In this document: one piece after another, positions 53,421 to 64,000 of the stretch | How positions within the stretch are numbered: the first letter of the stretch is position 1 | Layout: each line of letters begins with the position of its first letter | Translations under genes and position numbers: made by a program | Notes under the pieces: model-generated | What the model was told of the DNA's origin: nothing | What the model saw: the letters and a program-made list of their open reading frames with translations, nothing else | Database searches by the model: none | Assembly (NCBI RefSeq): GCF_028372415.1 | Contig: NC_092877.1 | Location: forward strand, 216,972,116 to 217,036,115 | Length of the DNA stretch: 64,000 nucleotides | Source of the DNA: Notamacropus eugenii | Lineage: Eukaryota; Chordata; Mammalia; Diprotodontia; Macropodidae | Reading direction: 5' to 3'

Positions 53421-55079
53421 TACTAAGTTTTGCTAAAATGAAGGTAAAAACCTACCATGCTTTGAGATATTTTTTTGTCTATAATTATTCCCCCTTAAAC
53501 AAAAAACATGAGACAAAAATCAAAATTTCCATAAAGTATTCTCTAAATAGTTTAATGGTGAAGTTCAATTAAAAAAAATGATTTGAGAAACCTAGGCATC
53601 TAACTCATTTTTCAAACAGAGTTCCCAAGATATTTGTTCTTGAATGATTAATGACTGGAGTGTAGGGAGGTTATGTAGAAGTGAGCTGAGGTGAAAGGAA
53701 ATATAGCTAAAATAAGCAGATGGATGAAAGGAGAAGCATAATATCTAGCTGGAAAGCAGACTGGAGACCTAAGTAGAAAAAAAAAAAAGAAAGATAGCAG
53801 TTTTGAAAATAAAACTAAAAACATAAATAGTAATAGAAAAATTGCTCAGGGAGAGATAGGCTCTATTGATTACAGCCAAGAAACGAAATGGAAAATGGTA
53901 GAAGTAAAATCCATAAATGTAGAAGAGATTGTTATCATTATATTTTCTGGATGGAAATGTAGTGTAAGCAATAGAATAAGGAGAAAGTAAGGAAAGGAGT
54001 GTGATTGTAAATTATTCTTATTTATAAAGTAAAATTTGTAATGTTATTGACTGAAAGGAGTTGCAATGTTCTCATAGTATTTGAAATATAATAAAGGAAA
54101 TGTCTCTGCCACATCTCTGCAATGTTCCATAGCCAATTTTGTGCTTTTACCCAGATATCTAAAATAAGGTAATTTATAATAAACATTACTACCTGCTAAA
54201 CTCAAAACTTTAAGAAGGTTTTTAAAACTAAAAATATACTTTTCCAATCAATTCCTTTGCCATTGCAAAACACTGCATAAAATGTGAAAGGTTTTACAAA
54301 TAACTTTAGATGGCATTTTTTTCTGTAGGTTGGGATTTAAGAAAAGATAACTACCATGGAAATAACCTTAGTTATCCTAATTCCCGTCAGGCCTTCCTGT
54401 AAGAAATGGATGATGGGGTGGGGCAAAGTTTAAGAAGAAGCTGACCAGGAGTTTAAAAATAACATAGGAATTGGCAAAGAAAATTAAAGAAATATTTAAG
54501 GATACATTACACCCACCCTTCCCCTGTGTAGATTTTACTGAGAAAAAAAAAAGAGGATCTTTTAAAAAGAAGGAAAAAAAAAAGCAGTATTTCCTTTCCT
54601 GTTAAGGATTTTAAGTGTAGAGGAAAGAAACAAATAGAGAAGCCTGAAATAGATGTTACTTTCTGCTTCCTTCAAAGTAGCCCCAAGGACTGTTCAGCTA
54701 TCTCCAAAAGAAATGTTTCTCTGTCGGTTATTTCAAAATTTCTATATTCTACATTCTATTGATATTTGCTAAGTATTATAACTAAACATGGTAACTTAAT
54801 TATTCCTACAACTTAAATGCTCTTGGACCAGAGTTAGGGCAAAATGGCTAATAATTTGGGAATTGGGATGGTAGGAGTTACCCACAGTTCCCGAGAAAGG
54901 AGGAAAAGGAGAAAAGTAGATTGGGTTTACCTCAATTTTACTTAAATGTTTAAAGTATCTGATGTTTTTCTTCTATGAAGTTGGTAAGATGCGGTTAGAG
55001 AATAGTACATTTAAATTCGTTCAGAGGTAGTTAAATGGCTGAACTCAAAAAGTCATTGATTTTTTCCTTATCATCTTGG
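53421..55079. other. Unassigned AT-rich sequence
   Basis: No interspersed repeat recognised; A-rich runs at 53773-53784 and 54541-54552. The 67-residue frame at 54044-54247 has no domain. Confidence 0.4.
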
Positions 55080-55825
55080 ATCTAGGTCTCCAATGGAATG
55101 TTGCTGGAGTTCTATGCTATTTAACATTTTAAACAATGACAAATAAACTTTATTACTGATTCAGACAGTATTCTTATCAGATTTATAGCAGTCACAAATA
55201 AAGAATAATTAACATACTCAATAACCTGGTTGAAAACTTTTTGTAAAAAAAATGGTTAGGCTGGAAAATTGGGCCAAAGGAAATATGATATAATTTAATA
55301 ATGATAAATATAAAGGCTTACACTTGGAGCCAAGGAATCAAATTCACAAGTCCAAGAACAGGATGAATGGCTGGATAGTTATTTGAAAAAAAGATTTGGG
55401 GATTTTGGTAAATTACAAAATCAATAAAAGTAAATGGTGGGATATAGAAGATTTTGAATTACATTGAGAGAAATAAAGAAATCATGGGCCTGACCTGGTC
55501 AGTATTTAGCCCTGGCCTGACCCTATCTGGAATATAACATTCAGTTCTGGCCCTCCATGACAGAAGGAAGATTGTGATTAGCTAGATGGAAGAACTAAGA
55601 GGTATGAAAGGAAGATACAAGAAGACAAATTTAGGCTTAGCGTAAAGGAAAGTTATCTCAAAATGGAATAATTGCGGGTTCTAATTTACTAGAGATCTTT
55701 GGACAAAAGCCAAATTTGTTGGTGAATCACAGTCAAAATTATTTTTCACATATGAATTGTACTAGATAGTCTCAGATGTCCCTTTCAACTCTGAAATTCT
55801 GTGACTATATGATTCAACCTTAAAA
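55080..55825 (+). mobile_element. CR1/L3 LINE, 3' part
   Basis: CCTGGTTGAAAACTTTTTG, GGCTGGAAAATTGGGCCAAAGG, AGAACTAAGAGGTATGAAAGGAAG and TAGCGTAAAGGAAAGTTATC are in L3/CR1 order. The 3' end is AGTCTCAGATGTCCCTTTCAACTCTGAAATTCTGTGAC. A mid-part around 55090-55140 ('...LFNILNNDK') resembles the 'LFNIFINDL' polymerase step. Dead copy. Confidence 0.88.
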
Positions 55826-55854
55826 CTACATTTTTAAATTAAAAAATATTATTT

Positions 55855-56110
55855 TAAACTTTTACATCAACTTCATTTCAAAAAATATTCCTCTCTCTCT
55901 TCTAACCAGTGATCCATTCCTTATAACAAGGAATAAAAAGGGGAAAAAAAACACTTCAGCAAATTGAACACATAAACCAAGTTTGACAGAACCTATACCA
56001 TACCTATAGCCCCTCACCTTTAGAGAGAAAAGGAAGGAGGTATATTTCTCATCTTTTCTTTATGGTCAAGTCTGGCCAATAAATTAACATTATTCAATTC
56101 TATAAAACTC
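55855..56110 (-). mobile_element. L1 LINE 3' end, antisense
   Basis: T/A-rich start, then CACTTCAGCAAATTGAACACATAAACC, AAGTTTGACAGAACCTATACC, CATACCTATAGCCCCTCACC and CTTTATGGTCAAGTCTGGCCAATAAATTAACATTATTCAATTC. The series is the antisense L1 3' UTR seen at 37150-37320. Confidence 0.7.
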
Positions 56111-56142
56111 TCTCTTAAATAAGTTCATATAGAATATTAGTG

Positions 56143-56340
56143 TCTAGCAGGAAGGATGGTATAATAGAAAGATCACGGCTTAAAGTTAGGAGTCTTAGGT
56201 TCAGATCCCAAATCTGCTACTGTGTGACCATGGCCAAGTCCCTGAACTTCTCCGAGCCTCATTATTTTCATGTACAAAGTGGAAGAGCTAAAATACATAT
56301 TCTTTCAGCTACATCCCATCTCTAAATTTTTACATTAATC
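56143..56340 (+). repeat. SINE-C (MAR1-like)
   Basis: GGATGGTATAATAGAAAGATC (head), TTAGGTTCAGATCCCAAATCTGCTACTGTGTGACC, AAGTCCCTGAACTTCTCCGAGCCTC, then TCTTTCAGCTACATCCCATCTCTAAA. The ending resembles the L3-type tail. Confidence 0.78.
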
Positions 56341-57464
56341 CCAGTTCATTAAAGTTTCAACACATCAACAAACTTTTGATATGAGTATTAACTGGAAAAC
56401 AGATGGTTATGTCTCAAGACATCACTTACAATGAAAAGGTAGAGGTGAAAATAAATGAGGACAAGAGCCTTGGGAAAATTGTAGATGAGTGAAAGGATTA
56501 TTAGAGGTCAGAGAAAAAGATGAGTTAGAAGGGATCAGAGGCACTGGCGGACTCGAGATCTACAATTCTGCTATATCTTATGAAAATATCAGGATTGAGC
56601 AGGAGTTCCCCTGACACTATAATCTTATCAGTTTGCTGGGAAATTCTTCATTTTGATCAAGAACGCCTCTTTATATTCTCCTCTAGTTAAACATTTTCTA
56701 TACTAGAAAGTCAAGCTGGGGCATTCTCCCAGGCGACTTGTAAAGGTTTCAGAAATTGTCCACTATCACAGCAGTTAATTACCTACCTCCTCACTACATC
56801 ATGGATTCAATCCCAATAATGTCCAATTCCTCAACTTTGAGTTGATAATCACCTCCAGAACCATTCTAGTTATTCAAGAGCAGTTAGAAGTTCCTTGTGT
56901 CATCTCATCAAAATTCATGTCACTCAGGAAGGGCTCAGGAAGCTCCATGGTAGATAAATGCCATTAATCCAACAAATTAGGGGCTCCTTGATCACCCCCA
57001 CATTATTTGCATTATTAGATTTCTAAATAATTTTAGGAGACAAGATGGTGGAAATGTTCATTTAGAAAAAAAGGAATTTAAGACTATTTCATCCTTCTTT
57101 CTGATAATTTTAAAGGAAGTAGATATGTGGTCTCTACTAACAACCAACCATTTGCAAGAACCAAGTGTCTTTTCTTTTATAATAGGAAGAAGTGTCTTCT
57201 TCATATATACGTATTTGTTATAACTTAGTAGTATATTATGCCAAGTGCTATAAACCTTCATAGATACTTATCATTAGAATTTTTATAATATATATATAAC
57301 AATACATGGAATATATAATATATACATGACATATACAATGTACATAATATTTTGTTATACATATGTATGTATATATTCTTCAAACCTTTGCCATTTTGAA
57401 AAGATTATGTGAAATGTGCAGAATCCCATTGTAAATGAGAGTTCTTTTCAAAGTTATGGAATTT
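56341..57464. other. Unassigned AT-rich sequence
   Basis: Includes a (TA/TATG)n tract at 57283-57376. No repeat or frame recognised otherwise. Confidence 0.4.
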
Positions 57465-57670
57465 ATCTTAATATGAGGAAAAATTGTCTTACAGTTAGAG
57501 CTATCCAAAATGAAATGGGCCACTTTGTGAATTAGAGCACTCCCCACCACTGGAAATATTCAGACTGAAAGAAGATGGGCATGTGTCGGAAATGCTGTAG
57601 AGGGAGTTATTATGTGTAGTAGAGGTCCTGCTTGATGGCATTCACCTCAAAGATTTTGTAACGCTAGTTA
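57465..57670 (+). mobile_element. CR1/L3 LINE 3' end fragment
   Basis: AATATGAGGAAAAATTGTCTTACAGTTAGAGCTATCC, AAATGAAATGGGCCACTTTG, CTCCCCACCACTGGAAATATTCAGACTGAAAGAAGATGGGC and TGCTGTAGAGGGAGTTATTATG match the L3/CR1 3' region. Confidence 0.82.
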
Positions 57671-58624
57671 TTCCAGTACCATGATTTAGCATCCTCTCTA
57701 TCCTTTCCACTTCTCTGACACGATGAACACAATAGGAGCACACCGGACTCATTGGTAGCTGTGCCTACTGGACGTTGCTCCCTGCTGCTATATTCTAGGC
57801 TTGTCTGTTCAGAGTCAGACAAGTCATTTCAGTTGGGATCTGCTCAGGTGTAGTGGATCAAATCTCTTCCTGATAAGGATAGACTGACAGCTCCTCAGCC
57901 TTCCTAAGCACACCCAGTTAACAAAATCCAGGCAGAATGACCTCAGGCTAAGAATAGAGCTTTCCTTTTTTATCCCTATATCTCTGGAGAGATCAAACCC
58001 TTATTTTACAGATAACTATCTAATTTAGGGTTAGACACTCTTAGACTTTCAAAATCCTCTCTTATTTCTCTACAAATGAATCTGAACATGGACAAAACAG
58101 GACAAAATTTGAACAGGACAAAATAAAAACTAAAGAGGCATTATGACCTATAACTATATCCTATAACCATTTAATCAGTATTAATATATAGTAGAGTTAG
58201 TAGTAATAATTAGTACCAGTAATAATAGTATTAAGATAGCTATTATGCATAGCTATCTGTAGCAAAACTGACAGTTTTGGTTATATTTCACCTGTTGACA
58301 AACCTCCATATCCCTACACTTACCTAAATTGATCTTCACACAACAAACAAAGCATGTTACCAAGACTGGACTTAAAGCATTTCTAGAACTGTAGAATATG
58401 AAAAAGCTTGTGCTCTAGGCTAGCTTTGTCTTCAAGATAACAGGGTTGGCTCTACACCAACAAGATAAGGCATTGTCATAAATGCAAAACTTTTGTGGAA
58501 GGAAAAAGGTCAGTAGTTGCCAAGCTATGAGAACTAAAACATTTTTCTGACTTAAGTCATCCCATGACTCCTAAGGAAACATTCATCAGTATCTTTCAAG
58601 AGCCAATGGTCTTTGTCATCATCA
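57671..58624. other. Unassigned sequence
   Basis: No recognised feature. 58190-58250 has a run of ATTAGTA-like words (TTAGTAGTAATAATTAGTACCAG). Confidence 0.4.
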
Positions 58625-58812
58625 TTATTAAAAGCATTTACATAAGCTCTTCAAGGTTTGCAAAGCACTTCACACGTGTTATCTCATTTGGTCCTCACAA
58701 CAATTCTGTGAGAAGATAGGTTCTATTATTTATATCCATTTCACTGATTAATAAGTGAGGTGATTTGCCCACATTTGCACAGCTAATACGTGTCTGAACC
58801 AGCATTTGGACA
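58625..58812 (-). repeat. MIR/CORE-SINE, antisense
   Basis: GGTTTGCAAAGCACTTCACACGTGTTATCTCATTTGGTCCTCAC, AGGTTCTATTATTTATATCCATTTC, GATTTGCCCACATTTGCACAGCTAATACGTGTCTGAACC: antisense MIR without its head. Confidence 0.82.
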
Positions 58813-59564
58813 GCACAAACACATAAATGTTAAATTATGGATAATTTAGATAAAAGTCCAATTCTTTTTGGTGTAGTGGCTCATTTAGTCAAATTAGCTG
58901 TGTAGTAGCCTAGTATGCTAAATTCATTTGTAAATGTTGGAAATGATGTTTTAAAATCCCCTTTTGCAAGTTGGCTTTTTAATTCACTTTGGATTGGTGC
59001 CTCTGACTGGAAAGCTTTGTGTATTGTTTCAGTACCGTGTGATCAATCTCAGCCAAAGTAAGGCAGAGAATTGACACTTAGATAATTAAGGCCAAAGAAA
59101 CCCCTCAAATCTTCCATTTCCTTCACCTGCCTCCTCCCTTCTGAAACCAAACTCTTTCCTAGATACAGAGCACATCGCATTCCACAGGCTCGCTCTCTCA
59201 CAAGTCAGAGCCAAATGGAATCTTGAGGCAGCTTTGTTAATATTTCAGGCAAGAAAACTATTCCAACTCTCCAAATAATCTAGCAGCAGAGATAGCACTA
59301 CCAAATGCAATTCTGTGTCTTTGGGTATTAGTAGAACAAGAACAAAGGATGAGAATGTGCTTAAAATGTTCATGTGTAAATAAAAGAGCCAAATGCAGGG
59401 AGGGAGCGAGGAGGAGAGATGGTGGGAGTAATGTAGGAGATGTAGGAGATGTAGATAGTGGGAGTAATGTAGGAGATGTTTTGCTGTCACGGATCTAATT
59501 GTTCTTATGGCTGAGAATGGCAAGGTGGAAGGGGTTTCATAAGGGATCATTACTACATACATAC
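58813..59564. other. Unassigned sequence
   Basis: 59422-59480 contains a local duplication of GTGGGAGTAATGTAGGAGATG. Nothing else is recognised. A 141-residue minus-strand frame (59245-59670) spans the microsatellite and is not a gene. Confidence 0.4.
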
Positions 59565-59720
59565 ATATATACACATGGTATATATATATATAGTCTAATA
59601 CACATACATGTACTACAGGTACATTCCTATATTTATATATGTATGTATGAATGTAGGTGCATGTGTACATATGTATGTATGTATAGATAGATATAAATGT
59701 ATAGAAGAGGAAGGAAGGAA
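59565..59720. repeat. (CATA/TATA/TGTA) microsatellite cluster
   Basis: Mixed CATACATA, TATATATA, TATGTATG and (GAAG)n units with short spacers. Confidence 0.85.
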
Positions 59721-59944
59721 GGAAGATAGATCTTCAGGTACAGGGAAGATTATTTAAAATTAACATTCCACACAACACAATGTTGTACCAGGAAACTTGT
59801 CTATAAATAAAGATCACAAATTGAATTAGACTAAAACAAATTAAATCATTACCAAGAAAAGTAGCACATTTCCTAGCACATAGTAAACTCCATAGAAATA
59901 TTAGGTATTTTATTATTTTTGTTATTAATATTATTACTAGTGTA
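59721..59944. other. Unassigned non-coding sequence
   Basis: Nothing recognised. Confidence 0.4.
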
Positions 59945-60215
59945 GTCAAAAGAGCAGTGATCTTGGTATTGAAATGCTTGGTTTCCAGTCCCCGTCACCC
60001 TGTTCCACCACTTATGAAGCTAAGACCTTGGGCAAGTCCATCACCTCTCTGAGATTTAGCTTCCTCAAATGTGAAATGAAAATAAAAATAGCTATGCTAT
60101 TTCCCTAACAAAGTTTTTGTTAGAAACAAATGAGAAAAGGGAGCAGAAAGTGCTCTCTAAATTGGAAAGTGCTATAAGAATATTAGCACCTATTGTTAGG
60201 AAGCTATTATTATTA
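59945..60215 (+). repeat. CORE-SINE/MIR
   Basis: GGTATTGAAATGCTTGGTTTCCAGTCCC (worn head), AGACCTTGGGCAAGTCCATCACCTCTCTGAG, TTAGCTTCCTCAAATGTGAAATG, and tail AATTGGAAAGTGCTATAAGAATATTAGCACC followed by ATTATTATTAC. Confidence 0.82.
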
Positions 60216-60579
60216 CAGAAAATCATATGCTCAATGCACACATCAGCTCTGAAGAAATATTGGATGATGAGGATAAAAATAGTAAATGTATTTCCGAAAA
60301 CTCTATCAGACTCAGTTCCTGGTGGGAAACATCCCTCAGTTCACTTGAGAAGCACATGCAGTCATGTAACTAGAGATGAAGAAGGTAAATCACTCAGCCA
60401 ACCATGTGCAAATAAATTTGTGTTTATAATCACAAGTCCTGTAAACTGATACCAAGCTGGGAAGCATGAGTAGGCAGATTCCCTTAGAGAAAGAAAACAT
60501 GTGCTCAAGAGGGGCAAAGGACATTTCCTCCCCTCACCCTTCCAATTCGCTTGATTTTTCTCTCATGATCATTTTATAG
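60216..60579. other. Unassigned sequence
   Basis: Nothing recognised. A 110-residue frame at 60117-60449 starts inside the preceding SINE and shows no domain. Confidence 0.4.
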
Positions 60580-60764
60580 TCCATTCTGTGTGCTCCTTAC
60601 TGTATATTTACTGCATAGTATTGCATCTTTGTACAAGTGTAATACTTCTTTTTCCCTGATTATAGTCATAATTTTTTTGAGTCATCTCCTTTACCCCAGT
60701 GCCTAGCACAATACCTTGCACATAGTAGGTGCTTAATGAATGATTACTGAATGAGGGAATGAAG
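60580..60764 (+). mobile_element. L2 LINE 3' end
   Basis: CCATTCTGTGTGCTCCTTACTGTATATTTACTGC, CCCAGTGCCTAGCACAATACCTTGCACATAGTAGGTGCTTAATGAATG, with the final TACTGAATGAGGGAATGAAGG. Confidence 0.88.
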
Positions 60765-61066
60765 GAAATCAGTGTGGTGCAGGAAAATGTGTGTGGGTTG
60801 TAGAGTAAGAAAACCTGAGTTCAAATTGTGTCCAAGACTTATTAATGACGTGACATTGGGCAAGTTACTTGAAATGAAATTTAACTCATTTTGAAAGGAC
60901 TGTTACCATTCAGCATCTCACCCTCGTCATTTTCAAACACTATGACTGAGTGAATGACCTAACTTCTCTGGTCCTCATTCTTCCCCTTCCAGAAAAGGAG
61001 GGCATGAATTCTGTGTGCTCTAAGGTCTCTTTCAGCTCAAAAATCTGTGATCCTATGAATGAATGA
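60765..61066 (+). repeat. SINE-C (MAR1-like) with an internal insertion
   Basis: AATCAGTGTGGTGCAGGAAAATG (head), GAAAACCTGAGTTCAAATTG (B box), TTGGGCAAGTTACTT. Unrelated sequence follows (about 60872-60957), then AACTTCTCTGGTCCTC and the L3-type end TCTAAGGTCTCTTTCAGCTCAAAAATCTGTGATCCTATG. Confidence 0.82.
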
Positions 61067-61278
61067 TCAAACCATAAAAGGGATTTCATTGAGAAGTAAA
61101 TGTGCTTTTTGTAATAGGTGTTAGATACCCTGACTACTTACTTTCTCTTTCTTTTTACTCTTAACCCTCCCCCATCTAAGCACAATTAAGATAAGTCACA
61201 AAGCTGTAAATCTCCAGTAGCAGTAGAATAACAGTGAAAATGGCAGTCATGCCAGTGTAGAGTGAACTGATAAAGAGT
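61067..61278. other. Unassigned spacer between SINEs
   Basis: Nothing recognised. Confidence 0.4.
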
Positions 61279-61462
61279 GGATAAAGAGCTTTTGGAATGA
61301 GAAAATGAGTCATCCTACTACTGATACATACTAGCTATGTGACTCTAGAATTAACCCCTCAAATGCTCCCACCCCTAAAGCTTTCCAAGACTGCATATTA
61401 CAGAGGAATTACTGGTATACATCATGATAAAAGAGTTTCTACAACAGGCACTCCCTATACCC
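61279..61462 (+). repeat. SINE-D family copy
   Basis: GGATAAAGAGCTTTTGGAATG (head), CTAGCTATGTGACTCTAGAATTAACCCCTCAAATGC (core), ACAGGCACTCCCTATACCCATGAAATTACAAGTCCAGATC (tail). This tail shows the family's ending most clearly. Confidence 0.78.
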
Positions 61463-61655
61463 ATGAAATTACAAGTCCAGATCACTCACTTAAAAAAAAA
61501 AAGTCAATGGCAATTGATATTAGATTGGTTTAGAATAATGCCAGCCCTATCTGTGTCTAAATTGCATTGTTGGTTCTTCAGATATAAAGGATGAAAATCA
61601 ATGCCAAAAGTGTAAATAGCTTAAGAGGGCCTGATCAATCACACCAATAGGAGTA

Positions 61656-62060
61656 TAAGGATCCTAGATCTACAGCTCAAAGAGACCTTGAGCAACCATC
61701 CAGTTCAAACTTTGTTGCCGTTCAATCATGTTCAACACTTTGTGACCCCATTTGGGGTTTTCTTGGCAAAGATATTGGCATGATTTGCCATTTCCTTCTC
61801 CAGCTCATTTTACAAATGAGGAAACTGAGGCAAACAGGGAGAAGTGACTTACCTAGGGTCATGCTGCTAGTAAAGCCAGATTTGAACTCAGGAAGAGGAG
61901 TCTTTCTTATTCCAAGTCCAACGCTCTACGCAATGCACCACCTAGCTGCCCTGCATTTTATAAATCAGGAAACTGAGGCATAGAGAAAGGAGTTAAGTAT
62001 ATCGCCTAAAGTAACACTGGTAGTAAGCGGCAAAGATGGAATCCTGAGGGATAATAGCCA
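61656..62060 (-). repeat. SINE-C (MAR1-like), antisense, split by a SINE-B
   Basis: GGATCCTAGATCTACAGCTCAAAGAGACCTTGAGCAACCATCCAGTTC is the antisense L3-type tail. After the insert, CATTTTATAAATCAGGAAACTGAGGCATAGAGAAAGG and AGTAAGCGGCAAAGATGGAATCC continue the core. Confidence 0.85.
61714..61953 (-). repeat. SINE-B (Bov-B-like tail), antisense, nested in SINE-C
   Basis: CTTTGTGACCCCATTTGGGGTTTTCTTGGCAAAG, TGATTTGCCATTTCCTTCTCC (antisense tail), then AGATTTGAACTCAGGAAGAGG and the antisense head CTCTACGCAATGCACCACCTAGCTGCCC. Nearly full length. Confidence 0.93.
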
Positions 62061-63499
62061 CTTCAAAATTAGTTAAACTTGTTTTTACATCTTTTTAAAG
62101 TTACTTAATTGATGAAACAGTGTTTCACTGAAAAATAGTTGCTTGAATAGTTGCTGGTTATAACCAGCTGTAACCAGCAAAAAAAAAAGGACAAAATGTA
62201 TTTGATGTCTTATCAAACTCTCTTTCTTTTAGCACCTTCTAAAAAAAGACTTGAATTTAGGTCACTAGCACACAAAGTAGTTTCCTATTTGTGAGAGTTC
62301 CATAAAAGAAAAGCTCTAGTTCATTGTAAGTCAGTATCATATACTGCTCTTCTGTTATTGGCAGATTTACTCCTTATCAGCACTAACTATATTTTTCCTC
62401 GTTGACTGTTTTCAGAGTACAAAAGCTAAATGAAGCAAGTCTCTGGCAATTAGTTTTTACAGCATCATTGATTGGTTTCCTAAAAATAACGTTTCCTCAC
62501 TTAAAGTAGTTTAACATTTTAAACAAGAATGTCATGCATCCCTATAGAAAGATTTACTTAGGTCTGAAACTAAAGAGATTTCTGCTTAATGATCAGTATG
62601 TTAAAGAAACAAAAATAGGGAAGACAGGAATAATCGATCCATAATGTATGGTATATATTCAGATGGATATTGGAGCAACTGGAGATTTCTCAGTAATCGC
62701 AATTATCTTTTGCAGCAACTGCAATAATTAATTATTTAAATCTCCAATTTGGCATTAATTGAACAGGTGTGGTCATGGACTATTTTAAGATACACTGCAA
62801 TATTTTAGAAAAATTTTCTGATTAGAAAAAGACTTTCTCTAACTCTGTGAATAGAAGGTCCACTTGCAAAGGAAAGGCACAAGGGAGTTCAGAGGAAAAC
62901 ACAGGCTTCTGGAACAGAGAAGATATAAATACATCAGGAGCTTCAAGGTATGAAAATGATAACGGTAGTAGATGTTAGAGATGCACTAAGGATTTCCCTC
63001 CAAGTTTCATGAAGAAACTTCAGGTGAGAGTTGAGAGAGTTGAAATAGGAACACTTCAGGGCAAGCAGCAAACAAAAAAAATCTCAAGGAAAGTAACCAT
63101 GGCTAGATACAAACTTCGCTGAAGGCTTCCTCTCTACTTGTGAGCAGGCACTTTTTACTAAATGGTGCCTTAACTTTGTGGAATTTACTAAACCACACTT
63201 TGTAGGGAGAATGGGCTCAACTAGAAAGGCTGTACATACCACTAATGAAACCCATTTCTTCATTACAAATTTTTAATACATTTTCATTCTATGTAAATGT
63301 TTGTTACAAGCCTTGTTTGCTCTCAAGTGAACTGAGTAAATTGGGGAGAGTTGGGCATGAATCAGATTCTCACATTTAAGGAAGATTTATTTGGTGGAGT
63401 GGAATATAAATAAAATTAAATATTTTAGAGAGATTTCATATTTGCGATTTTAAAGTTAACCTCAACTCTTTCCCAATTTCTAATCAGCTGCATAGTTTT
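62061..63499. other. Unassigned sequence
   Basis: About 1.4 kb with no recognised repeat. A TGAAACA-G-TGTTTCA palindrome at 62113-62127 and a CTGGTTATAACCAG palindrome at 62154-62167 lie close together. No frame shows a domain. Confidence 0.4.
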
Positions 63500-64000
63500 A
63501 TGAATTACTGTTCTATATCCTTCCTTCCACTCACAAAGCCTCTGCCTTCCTTCAGGCTCTCACCACCTCTTGTTTGAACTATTGCAGTAGCCTCCTGTTC
63601 TCCCTTCCACAAGTCCCTCCCCGCCTCAGTCTATCCTCTACACAGCTACTAAAATGATATTCCTAAAACACAGCTCTGCCAGTAACACTTGCCTGCTCCA
63701 GAAGCACCAGTAACTCCCTGTTACCTCCAGGATAAAAAACAGACTTCTCTGTTTGGCATATACAGGCCTTCACAATGTGCTTCCAACCTACTTTTCTAGC
63801 TTATTAAATATTATTCCCCTTTACTGTACTTTTCATACCAGCTAAATTTATCTACTTGTTGTCCCTATAGCTCATCTTCATGCCTTTCCTAAGTTGCCCC
63901 TCTCCTATGAAATGGATTTCATTCCTTCCTCTCTTTCCACTCTTAGCATCTCTACCTTCCTTCAAGGCTCAGCCCATGTGCCACCTCCTGTGACTTGATC
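63500..64000 (+). mobile_element. L2 LINE, interior to 3' side, runs off the window
   Basis: CCACTCACAAAGCCTCTGCC, CAGGCTCTCACCACCTCTTGTTTGAACTATTGCAGTAGCC, GATAAAAAACAGACTTCTCTGTTTGGCATATACAGGCC, CTCTACCTTCCTTCAAGGCTCAGCCCATGTGCCACCTCC: ordered L2 interior. The 3' end lies beyond 64000. Confidence 0.88.

Noticed and set aside
59245..59670. Longest open frame in the window (141 residues, minus)
   Set aside because: It runs through a CATA/TATA microsatellite (YIYIYHVYICMY) with no domain and no conserved start; chance frame.
62151..62180. Hairpin TTGCTGGTTATAACCAGCTGTAACCAGCAA considered as a microRNA precursor
   Set aside because: The stem is too short (about 12 pairs) for a microRNA hairpin and no longer extension pairs.

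Overview
This window is vertebrate nuclear DNA, almost certainly from a marsupial. No protein-coding gene can be supported: the open frames are short, lack codon-level coherence, and nearly all lie in decayed transposons, antisense SINEs or microsatellites. The marsupial call rests on the mix of interspersed repeats: two tRNA-headed SINE families carrying RTE-type or Bov-B-like 3' tails, a SINE family ending like L3/CR1, abundant CR1/L3 and L2 LINEs, a marsupial-type L1 3' end, and a Tigger1-type DNA transposon. These were recognised by eye and from memory, so subfamily names are tentative and boundaries are approximate (usually within 10-40 bases).

Layout. 0-3 kb: an old L1 ORF2 fragment. 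3-5.6 kb: MIR and an antisense RTE-type reverse transcriptase remnant; one MIR carries an odd 105-base insertion. 6.8-10.9 kb: a nested stack of two CR1/L3 LINE copies invaded by an RTE-type fragment, L2, MIR and a GA microsatellite, with a ~110-base direct repeat and a tandem duplication. 10.9-13.3 kb: repeat-poor. 13.3-15 kb: antisense CR1/L3 interrupted by L1-like and L2 pieces, then MIR. 16-17.6 kb: repeat-poor, with AT-rich factor-site-like clusters. 20-25.3 kb: L2, hAT and SINEs around a repeat-poor block (21.4-23.6 kb). 28-30.5 kb: an L1 3' end and a Tigger1 element side by side. 32-38 kb: SINEs, antisense CR1/L3, hAT and antisense L1. 39-41 kb: repeat-poor. 41.3-46.2 kb: SINEs, hAT, an old RTE-type fragment, and a clear RTE insertion with the 5' inversion expected of twin priming. 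46-55 kb: mostly unassigned sequence with microsatellites and SINEs. 55-64 kb: CR1/L3, antisense L1, SINEs, and an L2 running off the right edge.

The elements interact as LINE/SINE pairs: the window holds an RTE element and SINEs with a similar 3' end, CR1/L3 LINEs and SINEs with an L3-like end, and L2 and MIR. The region reads as a gene desert or a large intron. The most instructive objects are the twin-primed RTE at 44.47-45.90 kb, the composite insertion at 5.35 kb, and the nested CR1/L3 stack.
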